A stretch of 64,000 nt of DNA from an uncultured Desulfobacterales bacterium. GTDB lineage: Bacteria; Desulfobacterota; Desulfobacteria; Desulfobacterales; JAHEIW01. Shown here in pieces: positions 16,746-24,916 of the stretch. The notes beneath the pieces are model-generated. The model had not been told where the DNA came from. It made no database searches and saw nothing but the letters and a program-made list of their open reading frames with translations. Numbering within the stretch: position 1 is the stretch's first letter; each line of letters opens with the position of its first letter. The DNA lies in NCBI GenBank assembly GCA_947259495.1, contig CAMYLV010000004.1, forward strand, positions 62,001 through 126,000. The letters run 5' to 3'. The position numbers and the translations under genes are program-made.

Positions 16746-17765
16746 ATGAAAAGATTAGGATGGTTTATTATTGGAATTTTTACAGCAACCCTGTTGCTGG
16801 CGGTTATGGCGCCCGTCCCGTCGGTAGCCGAAACGGTGAAACTGAATTATGCCAATTTCCCACCGGCACCCACTTTCCCTTGCGTTCAAATGGAACGGTG
16901 GAAGACCGAAGTTGAAAAACGCACCAACGGTAAGGTGCTTGTCAATACCTTCCCCGGCGGGACGTTGCTTGGCGCTAAAAATATGATGGATGGCGTCATC
17001 GCGGGCCAGGCCGACATCGGCTGCCTGAGCATGGCCTATCAGCCGGGACGCTTTGTTGTTACCAATGCGACCAGTTTGCCCCTGGGTATACCCAATGCCA
17101 CCGTCGGCAGCCTGGTTTTGTATGATTTGTACGTAAAATATCAACCAAAAGAGTTTGCCAAGGTTAAAGTTTTGACCATGTTTACGACAGCTCCTACCAA
17201 CATCATGTCCAAAGTTCCGGTTCGATCATTGGACGACTTAAAGGGATTGGATTTGAGAGCCTCAGGTGGGGCCGCTAAGATTCTGGCTACATGGGGAGCA
17301 AATCCTGTGGGAATGCCGATGCCGGCCACTGTTGAAGCGCTGCAAAAAGGCGTGGTCAAAGGACTGTATTCTTCTCTTGAGGTCATGAAAGACTTTAAAT
17401 TTGCCGAGACCTGTAAATATGTAACGGTTACCGACACGGTTATTTATCCGTTTGCCGTTGTGATGAATATGGATAAATGGAATTCATTGCCGAAAGATGT
17501 TCAAAAAGTCATGGACGACCTCCGAGTTGAGCAGGCCCAATGGACCGGCAATTATATGGATAATCACGTGAAAACGGCCATCGAGTGGTCTAAAAACACA
17601 CAGGGCGTTGAATTCATTCAATTAACAAAAGAAGAGAAGGCCAACTGGGACGCCAAGCTTGAATTTCTGACCACCAAGTGGGTCGCAGATACCAGCGCGA
17701 AAGGCATACCAGCTCAGGCGATCGTCGATGATCTCAAGAGCATGATCGAAAAAAAATCGAAATAG
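16746..17765 (+). CDS. dctP: TRAP transporter substrate-binding protein DctP
   Basis: A 339-residue periplasmic binding protein. The ATG at 16746 has AAGGAGG six bases upstream; an upstream in-frame start has no such site. Residues 1-28 are a signal peptide (KRLGWFIIGIFTATLLLAVMAPVPSVAE). The mature protein has the DctP pattern 'FPPAPTFPCVQMERWKTEVEKRTNGKVLVNTFPGG', 'VIAGQADIGCLSMAYQPGRF', and 'LKGLDLRASGGAAKILATWGANPV', in which the Arg usually binds the ligand carboxylate. It delivers a carboxylic acid to DctQM encoded downstream. It directly follows the Mo hydroxylase, so the imported compound is probably the pathway substrate. Confidence 0.92.
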   Translation: MKRLGWFIIGIFTATLLLAVMAPVPSVAETVKLNYANFPPAPTFPCVQMERWKTEVEKRTNGKVLVNTFPGGTLLGAKNMMDGVIAGQADIGCLSMAYQPGRFVVTNATSLPLGIPNATVGSLVLYDLYVKYQPKEFAKVKVLTMFTTAPTNIMSKVPVRSLDDLKGLDLRASGGAAKILATWGANPVGMPMPATVEALQKGVVKGLYSSLEVMKDFKFAETCKYVTVTDTVIYPFAVVMNMDKWNSLPKDVQKVMDDLRVEQAQWTGNYMDNHVKTAIEWSKNTQGVEFIQLTKEEKANWDAKLEFLTTKWVADTSAKGIPAQAIVDDLKSMIEKKSK

Positions 17766-17781
17766 CATTAAGTTGTATTTA

Positions 17782-17981
17782 TACCGCTTTCCATAATAAT
17801 GTTCCAAAAACCGGAAGTGCGGCATAAGGGGTTGAAGAAAAAAAGTTTGTATCGTTTTCCATAATTATGTTCCGAAATACAGAAGTGCGGCATAAGGGGT
17901 TGTAGAAAAAAACGTTTGAATACCGGAACGTTTTTTGAAAACCCCTATAAATACCGGAACGTTTTTTGGGCAATCCCTGTA
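17782..17981 (+). repeat. Composite A-A-B-B repeat, copy R1
   Basis: Two A units (17782-17849 and 17850-17918; TACCGTTTTCC, ATAATTATGTTCC, GTGCGGCATAAGGGGTTG, AAAAAACGTTTG) are followed by two B units (17919-17949, 17950-17981; AATACCGGAACGTTTTTT ... CCCCTATA). The A tail and B unit are complementary and fold into an approximately 20-bp stem. Five other copies lie at 26288, 34536, 45846, 48238 and 59888. This copy separates dctP from dctQ. Confidence 0.85.
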
Positions 17982-17984
17982 AAG

Positions 17985-18023
17985 GGAACGGATTGCGGTT
18001 TTCAACAGGCCGCAATCCGTTCC
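17985..18023. other. Strong hairpin between dctP and dctQ
   Basis: Perfect 14-base arms GGAACGGATTGCGG and CCGCAATCCGTTCC enclose an 11-base loop, directly after repeat R1. No T-run follows. Stable hairpins after binding-protein genes commonly protect the upstream message and lower membrane-subunit expression; that role is inferred. Confidence 0.7.
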
Positions 18024-18074
18024 TGTCTCAATTGAAGCCGTGTGCGGTTTTACCTGTATTTATCGGGATCTGAA

Positions 18075-18563
18075 ATGTCTGTCTTAGAGAAGATTAGCCA
18101 AATATTGAATCGAATCATGATTATTTTTGCCGGTATTTGTCTGGCGGCCATGATCCTGATGACCTGTATGAATATTTTTTCACGGCTTTTTTGGAGCCCA
18201 CTCAAAGGGACCTATGAATTGATGGGCTATTTTGGAGCCCTGGTGACAGCTTTTGCGCTGAGTTACACCCAATTAAAAAAGGCCCATATCGCCGTTGACG
18301 TTTTGGTGAATCAATTCTCGCAAAAGACGCAGCTTATTTTACAGGGGTTTAACTGCTTGATATGCACCGTTTTTTTTTCCATTGCCGGCTGGCAAATCAG
18401 CACACTGGCAAAAACACTGTGGCAGACCGGTGAGGTTACCGAGACCCTCCGGATCATTTATTACCCTTTTACCTACGGTGTTGCTCTTGGCTGTTGTTTG
18501 CTGGCTTTGGTGTTGATGGTTGAGTTTTTAAAAATGGTCTTTCATTCCAAGGGTGCACACTGA
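18075..18563 (+). CDS. dctQ: TRAP transporter small membrane subunit DctQ
   Basis: A 162-residue protein with four hydrophobic helices: 'IMIIFAGICLAAMILMTCMNIF', 'LMGYFGALVTAFALSY', 'LILQGFNCLICTVFFSIAG' and 'FTYGVALGCCLLALVLMVEFL'. The motif around the second helix ('GTYELMGYFGALVTAFALSYTQLKKAHIAVDVL') is characteristic of DctQ. Start at ATG 18075 (MSVLEK) rather than the upstream in-frame GTG at 18042. Its stop codon abuts the DctM start, indicating translational coupling. It forms the inner-membrane complex with DctM. Confidence 0.88.
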   Translation: MSVLEKISQILNRIMIIFAGICLAAMILMTCMNIFSRLFWSPLKGTYELMGYFGALVTAFALSYTQLKKAHIAVDVLVNQFSQKTQLILQGFNCLICTVFFSIAGWQISTLAKTLWQTGEVTETLRIIYYPFTYGVALGCCLLALVLMVEFLKMVFHSKGAH

Positions 18564-19868
18564 ATGGAACTATCAATTGTCGGCATCATCGGAATTCTGG
18601 TCCTGTTAATCGTTCTTTTTGTCTTTGGCATGCCGGTGGGTTTTGCCATGGCTGTGGTGGGATTCTGTGGCTTTGCATATGTGGTGTCCTTTAGTGCCGC
18701 ATTAAACATGATCGCTGCGGATCTATGGACCACCTTCTCTAAATATGGCCTGACCGTCATCCCGCTATTTATATTAATGGGATATCTGGCCTTTAATGCC
18801 GGCATTGCGGAAAGATTATACGATGCAGCCTATAAATGGATGGGACATTGGCGCGGGGGACTGGCGATTGCCACCATCGGTGCCGATGAATTATTTGCAG
18901 CCATCTGCGGTTCCAATACAGCGACAGCTGCAACCATGGGAGCGGTTGCATTGCCGCAAATGGAAAAATATAACTACGATACGCGTTTGAGCAGCGGTAC
19001 GGTGGTCACAGGTGGCACGTTGGGTACCGTGATGCCACCCAGTGTCGTTCTTATCATTATCGGCCTTCAGACCGAACAATCCATCGTCGAACTTTTCCTA
19101 GCCGGTATTCTACCGGCCATCGTATTGGGATTGATGTTTGTGGTCACCATTTTTTTGCTGTGCCGGATTTATCCGAATTTTGGCCCGGCCGGTCCGAAAA
19201 CCCCTATTAAAGAAAAATTGAAGTCGCTGCTCGGTGTGATTGAAGCCATAACCATATTTGTGCTGGTGATCGGCGGTTTGTACATCGGTTTTTTTACCCC
19301 CACCGAAGCCGGTGCCGTCGGTGTCTTTTTTACGTTTATCGTATCGGTTCTGGCGCGAAGGCTGACCTGGAAAGGCCTCTTGCATTCCTTTGAAAATACC
19401 CTTCGCATATCCTGCATGGTGTTCATGTTGGTGACGGGTGCCATCATTTTTGGCCGGTTTTTAGCCGTGACCCGATTGCCATTTGTCATTGCGGATTTTG
19501 CGGCCGGGCTGCCCGTTTCACCGTATGCGATCTTGATGATTGTTTTGTTGATTTATCTGATTGGTGGCTGTTTCATGGATTCCCTGGGGTTTTTAGTCTT
19601 AACCATTCCGATCTTTTTCCCGCTGGGGATAGCTTTGAATTTCAATCCAATCTGGTATTCAATCTTGCTTACCATGGTCACGACCATGGGCGCCATTACA
19701 CCGCCGGTGGGGGTCAATATTTACGTGGTCAAGGCATTGGCGCCGGATATCAAGTTGGCGACTATTTTCAAAAGCGTTAGTTTTTTCCTGTTGGCGTGTG
19801 TGATCAGTATTATTATTTTGATCCTTTTTCCGCAACTTGCCCTTGTAATACCTAATTTAGTGCATTAA
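18564..19868 (+). CDS. dctM: TRAP transporter large membrane subunit DctM
   Basis: A 434-residue, strongly hydrophobic protein with about 12 helices, typical of DctM. Recognisable stretches are 'PVGFAMAVVGFCGF', 'PLFILMGYLAFNAGIAERLYDAAYKWMGHWRGGLA', 'AAICGSNTATAATMGAVALPQM', 'LGTVMPPSVVLIIIG', 'FFTPTEAGAVGVFF' and 'TPPVGVNIYVVK'. It is the sodium-driven permease of the tripartite carboxylate transporter. The ATG immediately follows the dctQ stop codon. It ends the main rightward catabolic run; the next two genes are leftward. Confidence 0.93.
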   Translation: MELSIVGIIGILVLLIVLFVFGMPVGFAMAVVGFCGFAYVVSFSAALNMIAADLWTTFSKYGLTVIPLFILMGYLAFNAGIAERLYDAAYKWMGHWRGGLAIATIGADELFAAICGSNTATAATMGAVALPQMEKYNYDTRLSSGTVVTGGTLGTVMPPSVVLIIIGLQTEQSIVELFLAGILPAIVLGLMFVVTIFLLCRIYPNFGPAGPKTPIKEKLKSLLGVIEAITIFVLVIGGLYIGFFTPTEAGAVGVFFTFIVSVLARRLTWKGLLHSFENTLRISCMVFMLVTGAIIFGRFLAVTRLPFVIADFAAGLPVSPYAILMIVLLIYLIGGCFMDSLGFLVLTIPIFFPLGIALNFNPIWYSILLTMVTTMGAITPPVGVNIYVVKALAPDIKLATIFKSVSFFLLACVISIIILILFPQLALVIPNLVH

Positions 19869-19942
19869 GTATTTAATTTAAAATATTGATATTAATCATT
19901 TGTTAACCTTTTATTTTACCTCCGGGGAAAAGGATAGGCGTG

Positions 19943-20557
19943 TTAACGGGTGAGCTTTTTGATTCTTTCCAGATCTTCCGGCGTATCGACATCTATAAAG
20001 AAGTAAGGGTTTTTAATGTCGATTTCAAGTACACGTTCCGGGTTCGACCGAATAATATGGCGGGCGCCACTGTCACCTGTGATATGCATGATTTGCGGAA
20101 AAATATTTTTTCTGAAAATACAAGGGTTTCCTTTTTGACCCTCAAACGTGGGAACACAAATGTCTTTATCCGCGGACCAACAGTGTTCCAACAGGAAATT
20201 AAGGGTGGCGGTGTCAACCAGAGGTTGGTCGGCGAGCAAAAACATCACGGCCGGAAAGGCATCGATGACCCTTGACAGGCCAAGCTGAAGGGAACAGCTC
20301 TGTCCTTTTTTAAATTCCGGGTTGATTTCGACAGACAATTTTGAATCCTGCAATTTTGAATCGAGGGCCTGCAGAACTTGTTGATGGGCATATCCTAAGA
20401 CCAGAATAATCCGCTTGAGTTTGGATTTTAGGGCTGCATCCAATACCCACTCGATCAGGCATCTGTCGTTTAGCCGCACGAGCTGTTTCGGCCGGCCAAA
20501 TCGTGTCGACGCACCGGCCGCCAGAATAATGCCGGCTGTTGAATTTTCTGCATTCAT
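19943..20557 (-). CDS. mocA: MocA-like molybdenum cofactor cytidylyltransferase
   Basis: A 204-residue nucleotidyltransferase with the signature 'IILAAGASTRFGRPKQLVRL' (about 10-29), 'VLGYAHQQVLQAL', 'GQSCSLQLGL', 'LLADQPLVD' (metal-binding Asp) and the C-terminal 'NPYFFIDVDTPEDLERI'. MocA attaches CMP to molybdopterin-Mo to make the MCD cofactor used by Mo hydroxylases. The start at 20557 (MNAENS) is chosen because the motif begins nine residues later; a longer version would be translated from repeat sequence. It is convergent with dctM and likely serves the Mo hydroxylase at 12.7-16.7 kb. MobA is an alternative, but the LAAGxSxRxGxxKxL pattern is MocA-like. Confidence 0.8.
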   Translation of the reverse strand: MNAENSTAGIILAAGASTRFGRPKQLVRLNDRCLIEWVLDAALKSKLKRIILVLGYAHQQVLQALDSKLQDSKLSVEINPEFKKGQSCSLQLGLSRVIDAFPAVMFLLADQPLVDTATLNFLLEHCWSADKDICVPTFEGQKGNPCIFRKNIFPQIMHITGDSGARHIIRSNPERVLEIDIKNPYFFIDVDTPEDLERIKKLTR

Positions 20558-20563
20558 GCTGTG

Positions 20564-20639
20564 ACCTGAATGTTGCGCGAACCGGAGGCTTTCAGGTATT
20601 AAAATACCTGAATTTTGCACAAGTCGGAGGTTTTCAGGT
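20564..20639. repeat. Tandem ACCTGAA...TTCAGGT palindromes
   Basis: Two 34-base inverted repeats, 20564-20597 and 20606-20639, each begin ACCTGAA and end TTCAGGT and are separated by eight bases. The spacer region itself forms AGGTATT AA AATACCT. They fill the gap between the mocA start and the dsrE-like stop. Longer relatives with ACCTGAATTTTGCA ends are at 26428-26502 and 46091-46161. Confidence 0.7.
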
Positions 20640-20640
20640 A

Positions 20641-20973
20641 TTAAAATACCATGGGCACATATCCCGCTTTGATTGAATCGGAAATTAAGGCCCCCACGAA
20701 CTCGACATTAAAGCCCAGTTCTTCAAGCTTGTTACTGGCGCCGGATTTGTCCGCTAAAAATTTGCAGGCAATCGGCGTTTTGTAATCCAGCAATTCCGAT
20801 GCGGCCTGGATGACGTCGTCATCTTCACAGACCAGATTTTCAAAAGGGCCGAAAAAGATCACCCGGACATCATCGACCCAATTATTCTTTTGAGCGTTTT
20901 TGGCATACAGAATGCCGGTCAGTGCTTTGTCCTTTTCAGCCGTTGAAATAATAACCATAACCTTAGATGACAT
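20641..20973 (-). CDS. DsrE-family small protein
   Basis: A 110-residue protein. The ATG at 20973 has AAAGGAGG at optimal distance; a longer frame to 21039 lacks one. The sequence 'KVMVIISTAEKDKALTGILYAKNAQKNNWVDDVRVIFFGPFENLVCEDDDVIQAASELL' and the ending 'LGFNVEFVGALISDSIKAGYVPMVF' match DsrE/DsrF-like alpha/beta folds, with one Cys near residue 49 and one near 67. DsrE-like proteins carry sulfur or act in unknown redox roles. It is transcribed toward mocA, so a role in sulfuration of the Mo cofactor is possible but only suggested by location. Confidence 0.7.
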   Translation of the reverse strand: MSSKVMVIISTAEKDKALTGILYAKNAQKNNWVDDVRVIFFGPFENLVCEDDDVIQAASELLDYKTPIACKFLADKSGASNKLEELGFNVEFVGALISDSIKAGYVPMVF

Positions 20974-21097
20974 GACAACCTCCTTTGAAAACAAAAGATT
21001 GAGAAATCCTAACACCGGCCAACGCCATTTTCTGTACAACTTTTTGATGCTTGTTTATATTGTCTGATATACTTTTCTGACTTTTATTGGAACGGAT

Positions 21098-21799
21098 ATG
21101 CGAAGTGACCATAATAAATATATAGATGCAACGCCGATCATTGATGCTGATTCAAAGATAATTATTGATTATGCGATGTCAGCCATCGCAGGTGCCGATC
21201 AAAATCCGATCGCCAAGGCCATTAAACTCTACTATGCCGTCAGAGATGCGATCTGGTACGATCCTTATATTCCGTTTTATCGCCCGGAACATTATCGGTC
21301 CAGCCATGTCCTGAAAACCGGACGGGCCTTTTGTATTGGTAAAGCCGGCCTGTTGTGTGCCCTGGGTCGGGCTTGCGGCATCCCGGCACGCGTGGGATTC
21401 GCCGATGTTCGCAATCACCTGGCCACCCGGCAATTGCTCGATTATCTGGGGTCCGACATTTTTGCTTTTCACGGATATACCGAATTTTATCTGAAGGGCA
21501 AATGGGTTAAAGCGACCCCGGCTTTCAACAAAGAGCTCTGTCGCAAAGCCAATGTGACCCCGCTGGAATTCAATGGCAGAGATGATTCCATATTCCAGCC
21601 GTACAATAAAGAAAAAAAATTATTTATGGAGTACGTAAACGACCACGGAAGCTTTGCCGACATTCCGCTCGATCGAATTCTCGCTTCCTGGAAAGCCCTC
21701 TATGGTCGGGAACGCGTCCGGCAATGGATCGATTTACTTGAGAAGTCCGGTGGTAAGCGCAATCGAAAATTTGAAAATGAAGATTGGGTCAGGGATTAA
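21098..21799 (+). CDS. Transglutaminase-like cysteine-peptidase-fold protein
   Basis: A 233-residue cytoplasmic protein with a transglutaminase core: 'KAIKLYYAVRDAIWYDPY', the nucleophile 'GRAFCIGKAGLLCALGRACGIPARVGFADVRNHL' (Cys about 74) and the His strand 'AFHGYTEFYLKGKWVKATPAFN' (His about 126). The third catalytic acid, usually Asp in 'vDpT', is in a 'KATPAFN' context here, so the triad may be incomplete or use another residue. There is no signal peptide. It is followed by the yqeB-yqeC pair with an 83-base gap. Activity could be peptidase, deamidase or non-catalytic binding. Confidence 0.75.
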   Translation: MRSDHNKYIDATPIIDADSKIIIDYAMSAIAGADQNPIAKAIKLYYAVRDAIWYDPYIPFYRPEHYRSSHVLKTGRAFCIGKAGLLCALGRACGIPARVGFADVRNHLATRQLLDYLGSDIFAFHGYTEFYLKGKWVKATPAFNKELCRKANVTPLEFNGRDDSIFQPYNKEKKLFMEYVNDHGSFADIPLDRILASWKALYGRERVRQWIDLLEKSGGKRNRKFENEDWVRD

Positions 21800-21882
21800 G
21801 GCGTGCCAGGCCGCATTGAAAAGGACTGAGCGGCAGCACTAAATTTTTTATAATTTATGAATTTTCTATGGAGGATTGAAAA

Positions 21883-22683
21883 ATTAATTTAGGTAAACTC
21901 GTTATTGCAATCAAAGGGGCAGGGGAGATTGCCAGTGCGGTTGCCTGGCGGATATATATGTCCAATATTCGTCAGATTCTGATGCTGGAGACAGCTTCTC
22001 CGCAGGCCGTCAGGCGTGCGGTTTCATTTTGTGAGGCCGTATATGACGGGCACCAGACCGTGGAAGGTGTGGTGGCGAATTGGGCGGAAAACGATGATGC
22101 GGTGCGATCGGGTTGGGAGAAAGGTAAAATTGCCGTAAGCGTTGATCCTGAGTGGAAGATGCTGGATGGTTTTCAACCCGATGTGGTCATAGATGCCATA
22201 CTGGCCAAAAATAATCAGGGTACCCGGATGGATGAGGCACCGCTGGTCATCGGGCTGGGCCCCGGTTATGTTGCCGGCCAGGATGTTCATATGGTCGTTG
22301 AGACCCATCGCGGTCATAATCTGAGCAGAATAATAACGGTCGGTGGTGCCGAACCGAATACGGGAATACCGGGCCCCATCGGCGGCTATACTGAAGAAAG
22401 GATTCTGCGGGCCCCTTGCGACGGAAAATTTAAAGCCGCGCGTTCGATCGGTGATCGGGTAAAAAAAGGGGAGAGGATCGGAACGGTCGCAACGGATGTC
22501 ATCCAGGCACAAATCGATGGTGTGCTGCGTGGGCTGATTCGATCCTCATCGCGCGTGTGCCGGGGATTAAAAATTGGTGATATTGATCCCAGGGGGGATG
22601 TGAATTACTGTCATACAATTTCAGATAAAGCGCGGGCCATTTCCGGGTCGGTGCTCGAAGCAATTCTGCGTGTATTCAATTAA
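21883..22683 (+). CDS. yqeB: YqeB/EF2563-like selenium-dependent Mo hydroxylase system protein
   Basis: A 266-residue protein of the EF2563/YqeB family, found with selenium-dependent molybdenum hydroxylases. The N-terminal nucleotide-binding region 'VIAIKGAGEIASAVAWRIY' is encoded upstream of the first ATG (21958), so that ATG cannot be the true start. Reading back, the only initiation site with a ribosome binding site is an ATT at 21883, eight bases after GGAGG (21870-21874); the frame is closed by TGA at 21877. Other marks are 'ETASPQAVRRAVSFCEAVYDG', 'GLGPGYVAGQDVHMVVETHRGHNLSRII', 'APCDGKFKAARSIGDRVKKGERIG' (a biotinyl-lipoyl-like C-terminal fold). It pairs with the YqeC-like gene downstream. 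Confidence 0.85.
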   Translation: MNLGKLVIAIKGAGEIASAVAWRIYMSNIRQILMLETASPQAVRRAVSFCEAVYDGHQTVEGVVANWAENDDAVRSGWEKGKIAVSVDPEWKMLDGFQPDVVIDAILAKNNQGTRMDEAPLVIGLGPGYVAGQDVHMVVETHRGHNLSRIITVGGAEPNTGIPGPIGGYTEERILRAPCDGKFKAARSIGDRVKKGERIGTVATDVIQAQIDGVLRGLIRSSSRVCRGLKIGDIDPRGDVNYCHTISDKARAISGSVLEAILRVFN

Positions 22684-22850
22684 CGGGCGCATTTCGATGT
22701 GATTGCCTGTTATGACTAATTGACCACAGCGTCCGCAGGGCACTCGGAGAAAAACAAAAATCTTTTGGTCATCATTGACTTCCTGTTTTGACTCTCTGTG
22801 CACGCTGTGTTCTCTCTGATCGACAGACAAAAACATTGCGGAACGCAACA

Positions 22851-23630
22851 ATGACCTCATTACGGCATTCTTTGCAACTGCAAAAAGGCGGCGTCATCAG
22901 CATCGTGGGAGCCGGTGGTAAGACCGCCTTGATGTTTCGTCTGGCGCAGGAGCTGGCCGCTCGGGGCGACCGCGTGCTGACGACGACCACAACGAAAATT
23001 CGCCTGCCCATGCGCCGGCAGTCACCGATTGTCATGGTTTCCGATTCCGCAGAACGCCTTCTAAGGCAGGCCGGCGTCATTTTAAAACACTCCCCGCATA
23101 TGACGGCCGGCCGGCGGATCCTGCATCTTCATCATAAACTAAAAGGATTTCACCCCCGCACAATTGATCGTATCTGGCAATCCGGCGTCTTTCGCTGGAT
23201 TATCGTCGAAGCGGACGGGGCAGCCGGCAAACCGCTCAAGGCGCCGGCTGAGCATGAACCGGTGATTCCCGACAGCACGCGCTGGATGATCGGAATTGTG
23301 GGGTTGACGGTTGTCGGTAAACCGTTGAACGCGAAATGGGCTTTTCGACCACAGCTGGTTTCAGCCCTGACGGGTTTGGCTCCGAATGCCGCCATAAGCG
23401 TGTCTGCCATTGCCAAAATGTGCCTGGACAAAAACGGGTTGATGAAAAACGCGCCCGAGCGGGCCATGCGGTTTATATTTCTCAATCAGGCAGAATCTCA
23501 AAGGTGCCTGGCAGCCGGTAAGCAGATTGCCCGGATGTTGATATCGCCTGCCAGGGCGGGGTTAAGCGGTGTGCTCATCGGACAGACTATTTATGAACCA
23601 ACGGTTGAGGAATATCACATAATAATCTGA
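22851..23630 (+). CDS. yqeC: YqeC-like selenium cofactor/Mo hydroxylase maturation protein
   Basis: A 259-residue P-loop protein with 'ISIVGAGGKTALMFRLAQELAARGDRVLTTTTTKI' at residues about 16-50 (GAGGKT nucleotide loop), 'WIIVEADGAAGKPLKAPAEHEPVIP' (Walker B-like) and a Ras-like C-terminal part. These are hallmarks of the YqeC family, thought to act in selenium incorporation into Mo hydroxylases. The ATG at 22851 (MTSLRH) is preferred to a TTG/ATG further upstream, though no strong ribosome site is present. It follows yqeB by 167 bases, which hold no clear gene. Confidence 0.85.
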   Translation: MTSLRHSLQLQKGGVISIVGAGGKTALMFRLAQELAARGDRVLTTTTTKIRLPMRRQSPIVMVSDSAERLLRQAGVILKHSPHMTAGRRILHLHHKLKGFHPRTIDRIWQSGVFRWIIVEADGAAGKPLKAPAEHEPVIPDSTRWMIGIVGLTVVGKPLNAKWAFRPQLVSALTGLAPNAAISVSAIAKMCLDKNGLMKNAPERAMRFIFLNQAESQRCLAAGKQIARMLISPARAGLSGVLIGQTIYEPTVEEYHIII

Positions 23631-23686
23631 AATATATAAATTAAATATATCAATTATGCAGATACAATTACATTTAGATATTTGAA

Positions 23687-24901
23687 ATGGGTAGATTCTT
23701 AAAATCTTCAGACAACAGCAACACCGACAAAGGCACCACCGATTCCCTGCGGGATAATATCAGCCCGATTCTGATTCTCACTTCGATTTTTTTTATTAAT
23801 TTTACCTCTCGTATTTCACCGGCGCCGCTGGCGCCCCGGATTGAGGCCGATCTAAATTTGAGTCATGCCGATGCCGGGGCCCTGTTTTTTTTTATTTCCC
23901 TTGGCTATTTTATAACGCTGATCGGCTCGGGTTTCATATCGGCTCGCATAAACCATATGCGCACCATCGCTGTCTCCAATACGACTCTGGGTTTTGCCTT
24001 GATCGGGACCGCTTTTTTTGATGGACCGGGGGCGATGCGCCTGGGGTTATTTATGGTCGGAATGGCGGCGGGTCTATATCTGCCTTCCGCCATCGCCACA
24101 TTGACCGCTTTAATCCCTTCCCACCACTGGGGTAAAGCCATTGCCATTCATGAACTGGCACCGAATTTGAGTTTTATTGCAGCACCGCTGATATGCGAAG
24201 CTGTCCTGGTGTGGTTTTCCTGGCGGGTGGTCTTTTTGCTGATGGGTATATTGTCTTTAATCATGAGTCCGATTTTTGTGCGTTACAGCCGCGGCGGTGA
24301 TTTTAGGGGCGAGGCGCCCGGCCTGGGATCGATCGGGCAACTCGTCGGCAATTTATCTTTTTGGGTGATGGTGCTGTTGTTCAGCCTCGGTGTTATCAGC
24401 ACCCTGGGAATCTATACCATGCTGCCGCTTTACCTGGTATCAGAGCACGGTATCGATCGCAATTTGGCCAATACCCTGATTGCGCTATCCAGAATACCCA
24501 GCGTAATAATGGCATTTGTCGGCGGATGGGCAACCGATCGAATCGGGCCGCAACGGACGCTAAAAATTGTTTTTATCATTGCCGGCTTGATGACTTGTCT
24601 TTTGGGAATTGCACCAAGTTGGGCGATACCCTATCTCGTATTTTTACAACCGCTGATAGCCGTGTGTTTTTTCCCGGCCGGCTTCGCCGCCATGTCTCTA
24701 ATTGTATCGCCCAAATTAAGAAATGTAGCGGTTTCACTCATTGTTCCGCTGGCCTTTGTGGCCGGCGGTGGGCTGGCACCGGTATTTATCGGATTTATCG
24801 GTGATGAACGCAGTTTTGCTTTGGGCATCATGATTTGCGGCGGGCTGATTGCGATCGGGTCCTTTTTTACCGGTTTGCTTAAATTTCACGAGCAATCATA
24901 G
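23687..24901 (+). CDS. Major facilitator superfamily transporter
   Basis: A 404-residue protein with about 12 transmembrane segments. The first begins 'PILILTSIFFINFTSRISPAPLAPRIEADLNLSHADAGALFFFISLGYFITLIGSGFI'. MFS motif A is seen as 'GFISARINHMRTIAVSN' and, in the second half, 'GGWATDRIGPQRTLKIVF'. It lies 56 bases after yqeC on the same strand. Possible substrates are organic acids or molybdate/selenium-related compounds; nothing in the sequence specifies one. Adjacent to the maturation genes, it may import the substrate of the Mo hydroxylase as an alternative to the TRAP system. Confidence 0.85.
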   Translation: MGRFLKSSDNSNTDKGTTDSLRDNISPILILTSIFFINFTSRISPAPLAPRIEADLNLSHADAGALFFFISLGYFITLIGSGFISARINHMRTIAVSNTTLGFALIGTAFFDGPGAMRLGLFMVGMAAGLYLPSAIATLTALIPSHHWGKAIAIHELAPNLSFIAAPLICEAVLVWFSWRVVFLLMGILSLIMSPIFVRYSRGGDFRGEAPGLGSIGQLVGNLSFWVMVLLFSLGVISTLGIYTMLPLYLVSEHGIDRNLANTLIALSRIPSVIMAFVGGWATDRIGPQRTLKIVFIIAGLMTCLLGIAPSWAIPYLVFLQPLIAVCFFPAGFAAMSLIVSPKLRNVAVSLIVPLAFVAGGGLAPVFIGFIGDERSFALGIMICGGLIAIGSFFTGLLKFHEQS

Positions 24902-24916
24902 CGAAAGGATGTACCC

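Noticed and set aside
17782-18015. Leftward frame through composite repeat R1 and similar frames at the other copies
   Set aside because: The predicted peptides consist of translated repeat units shared by all copies, so the similarity is due to the repeat and not a protein family.
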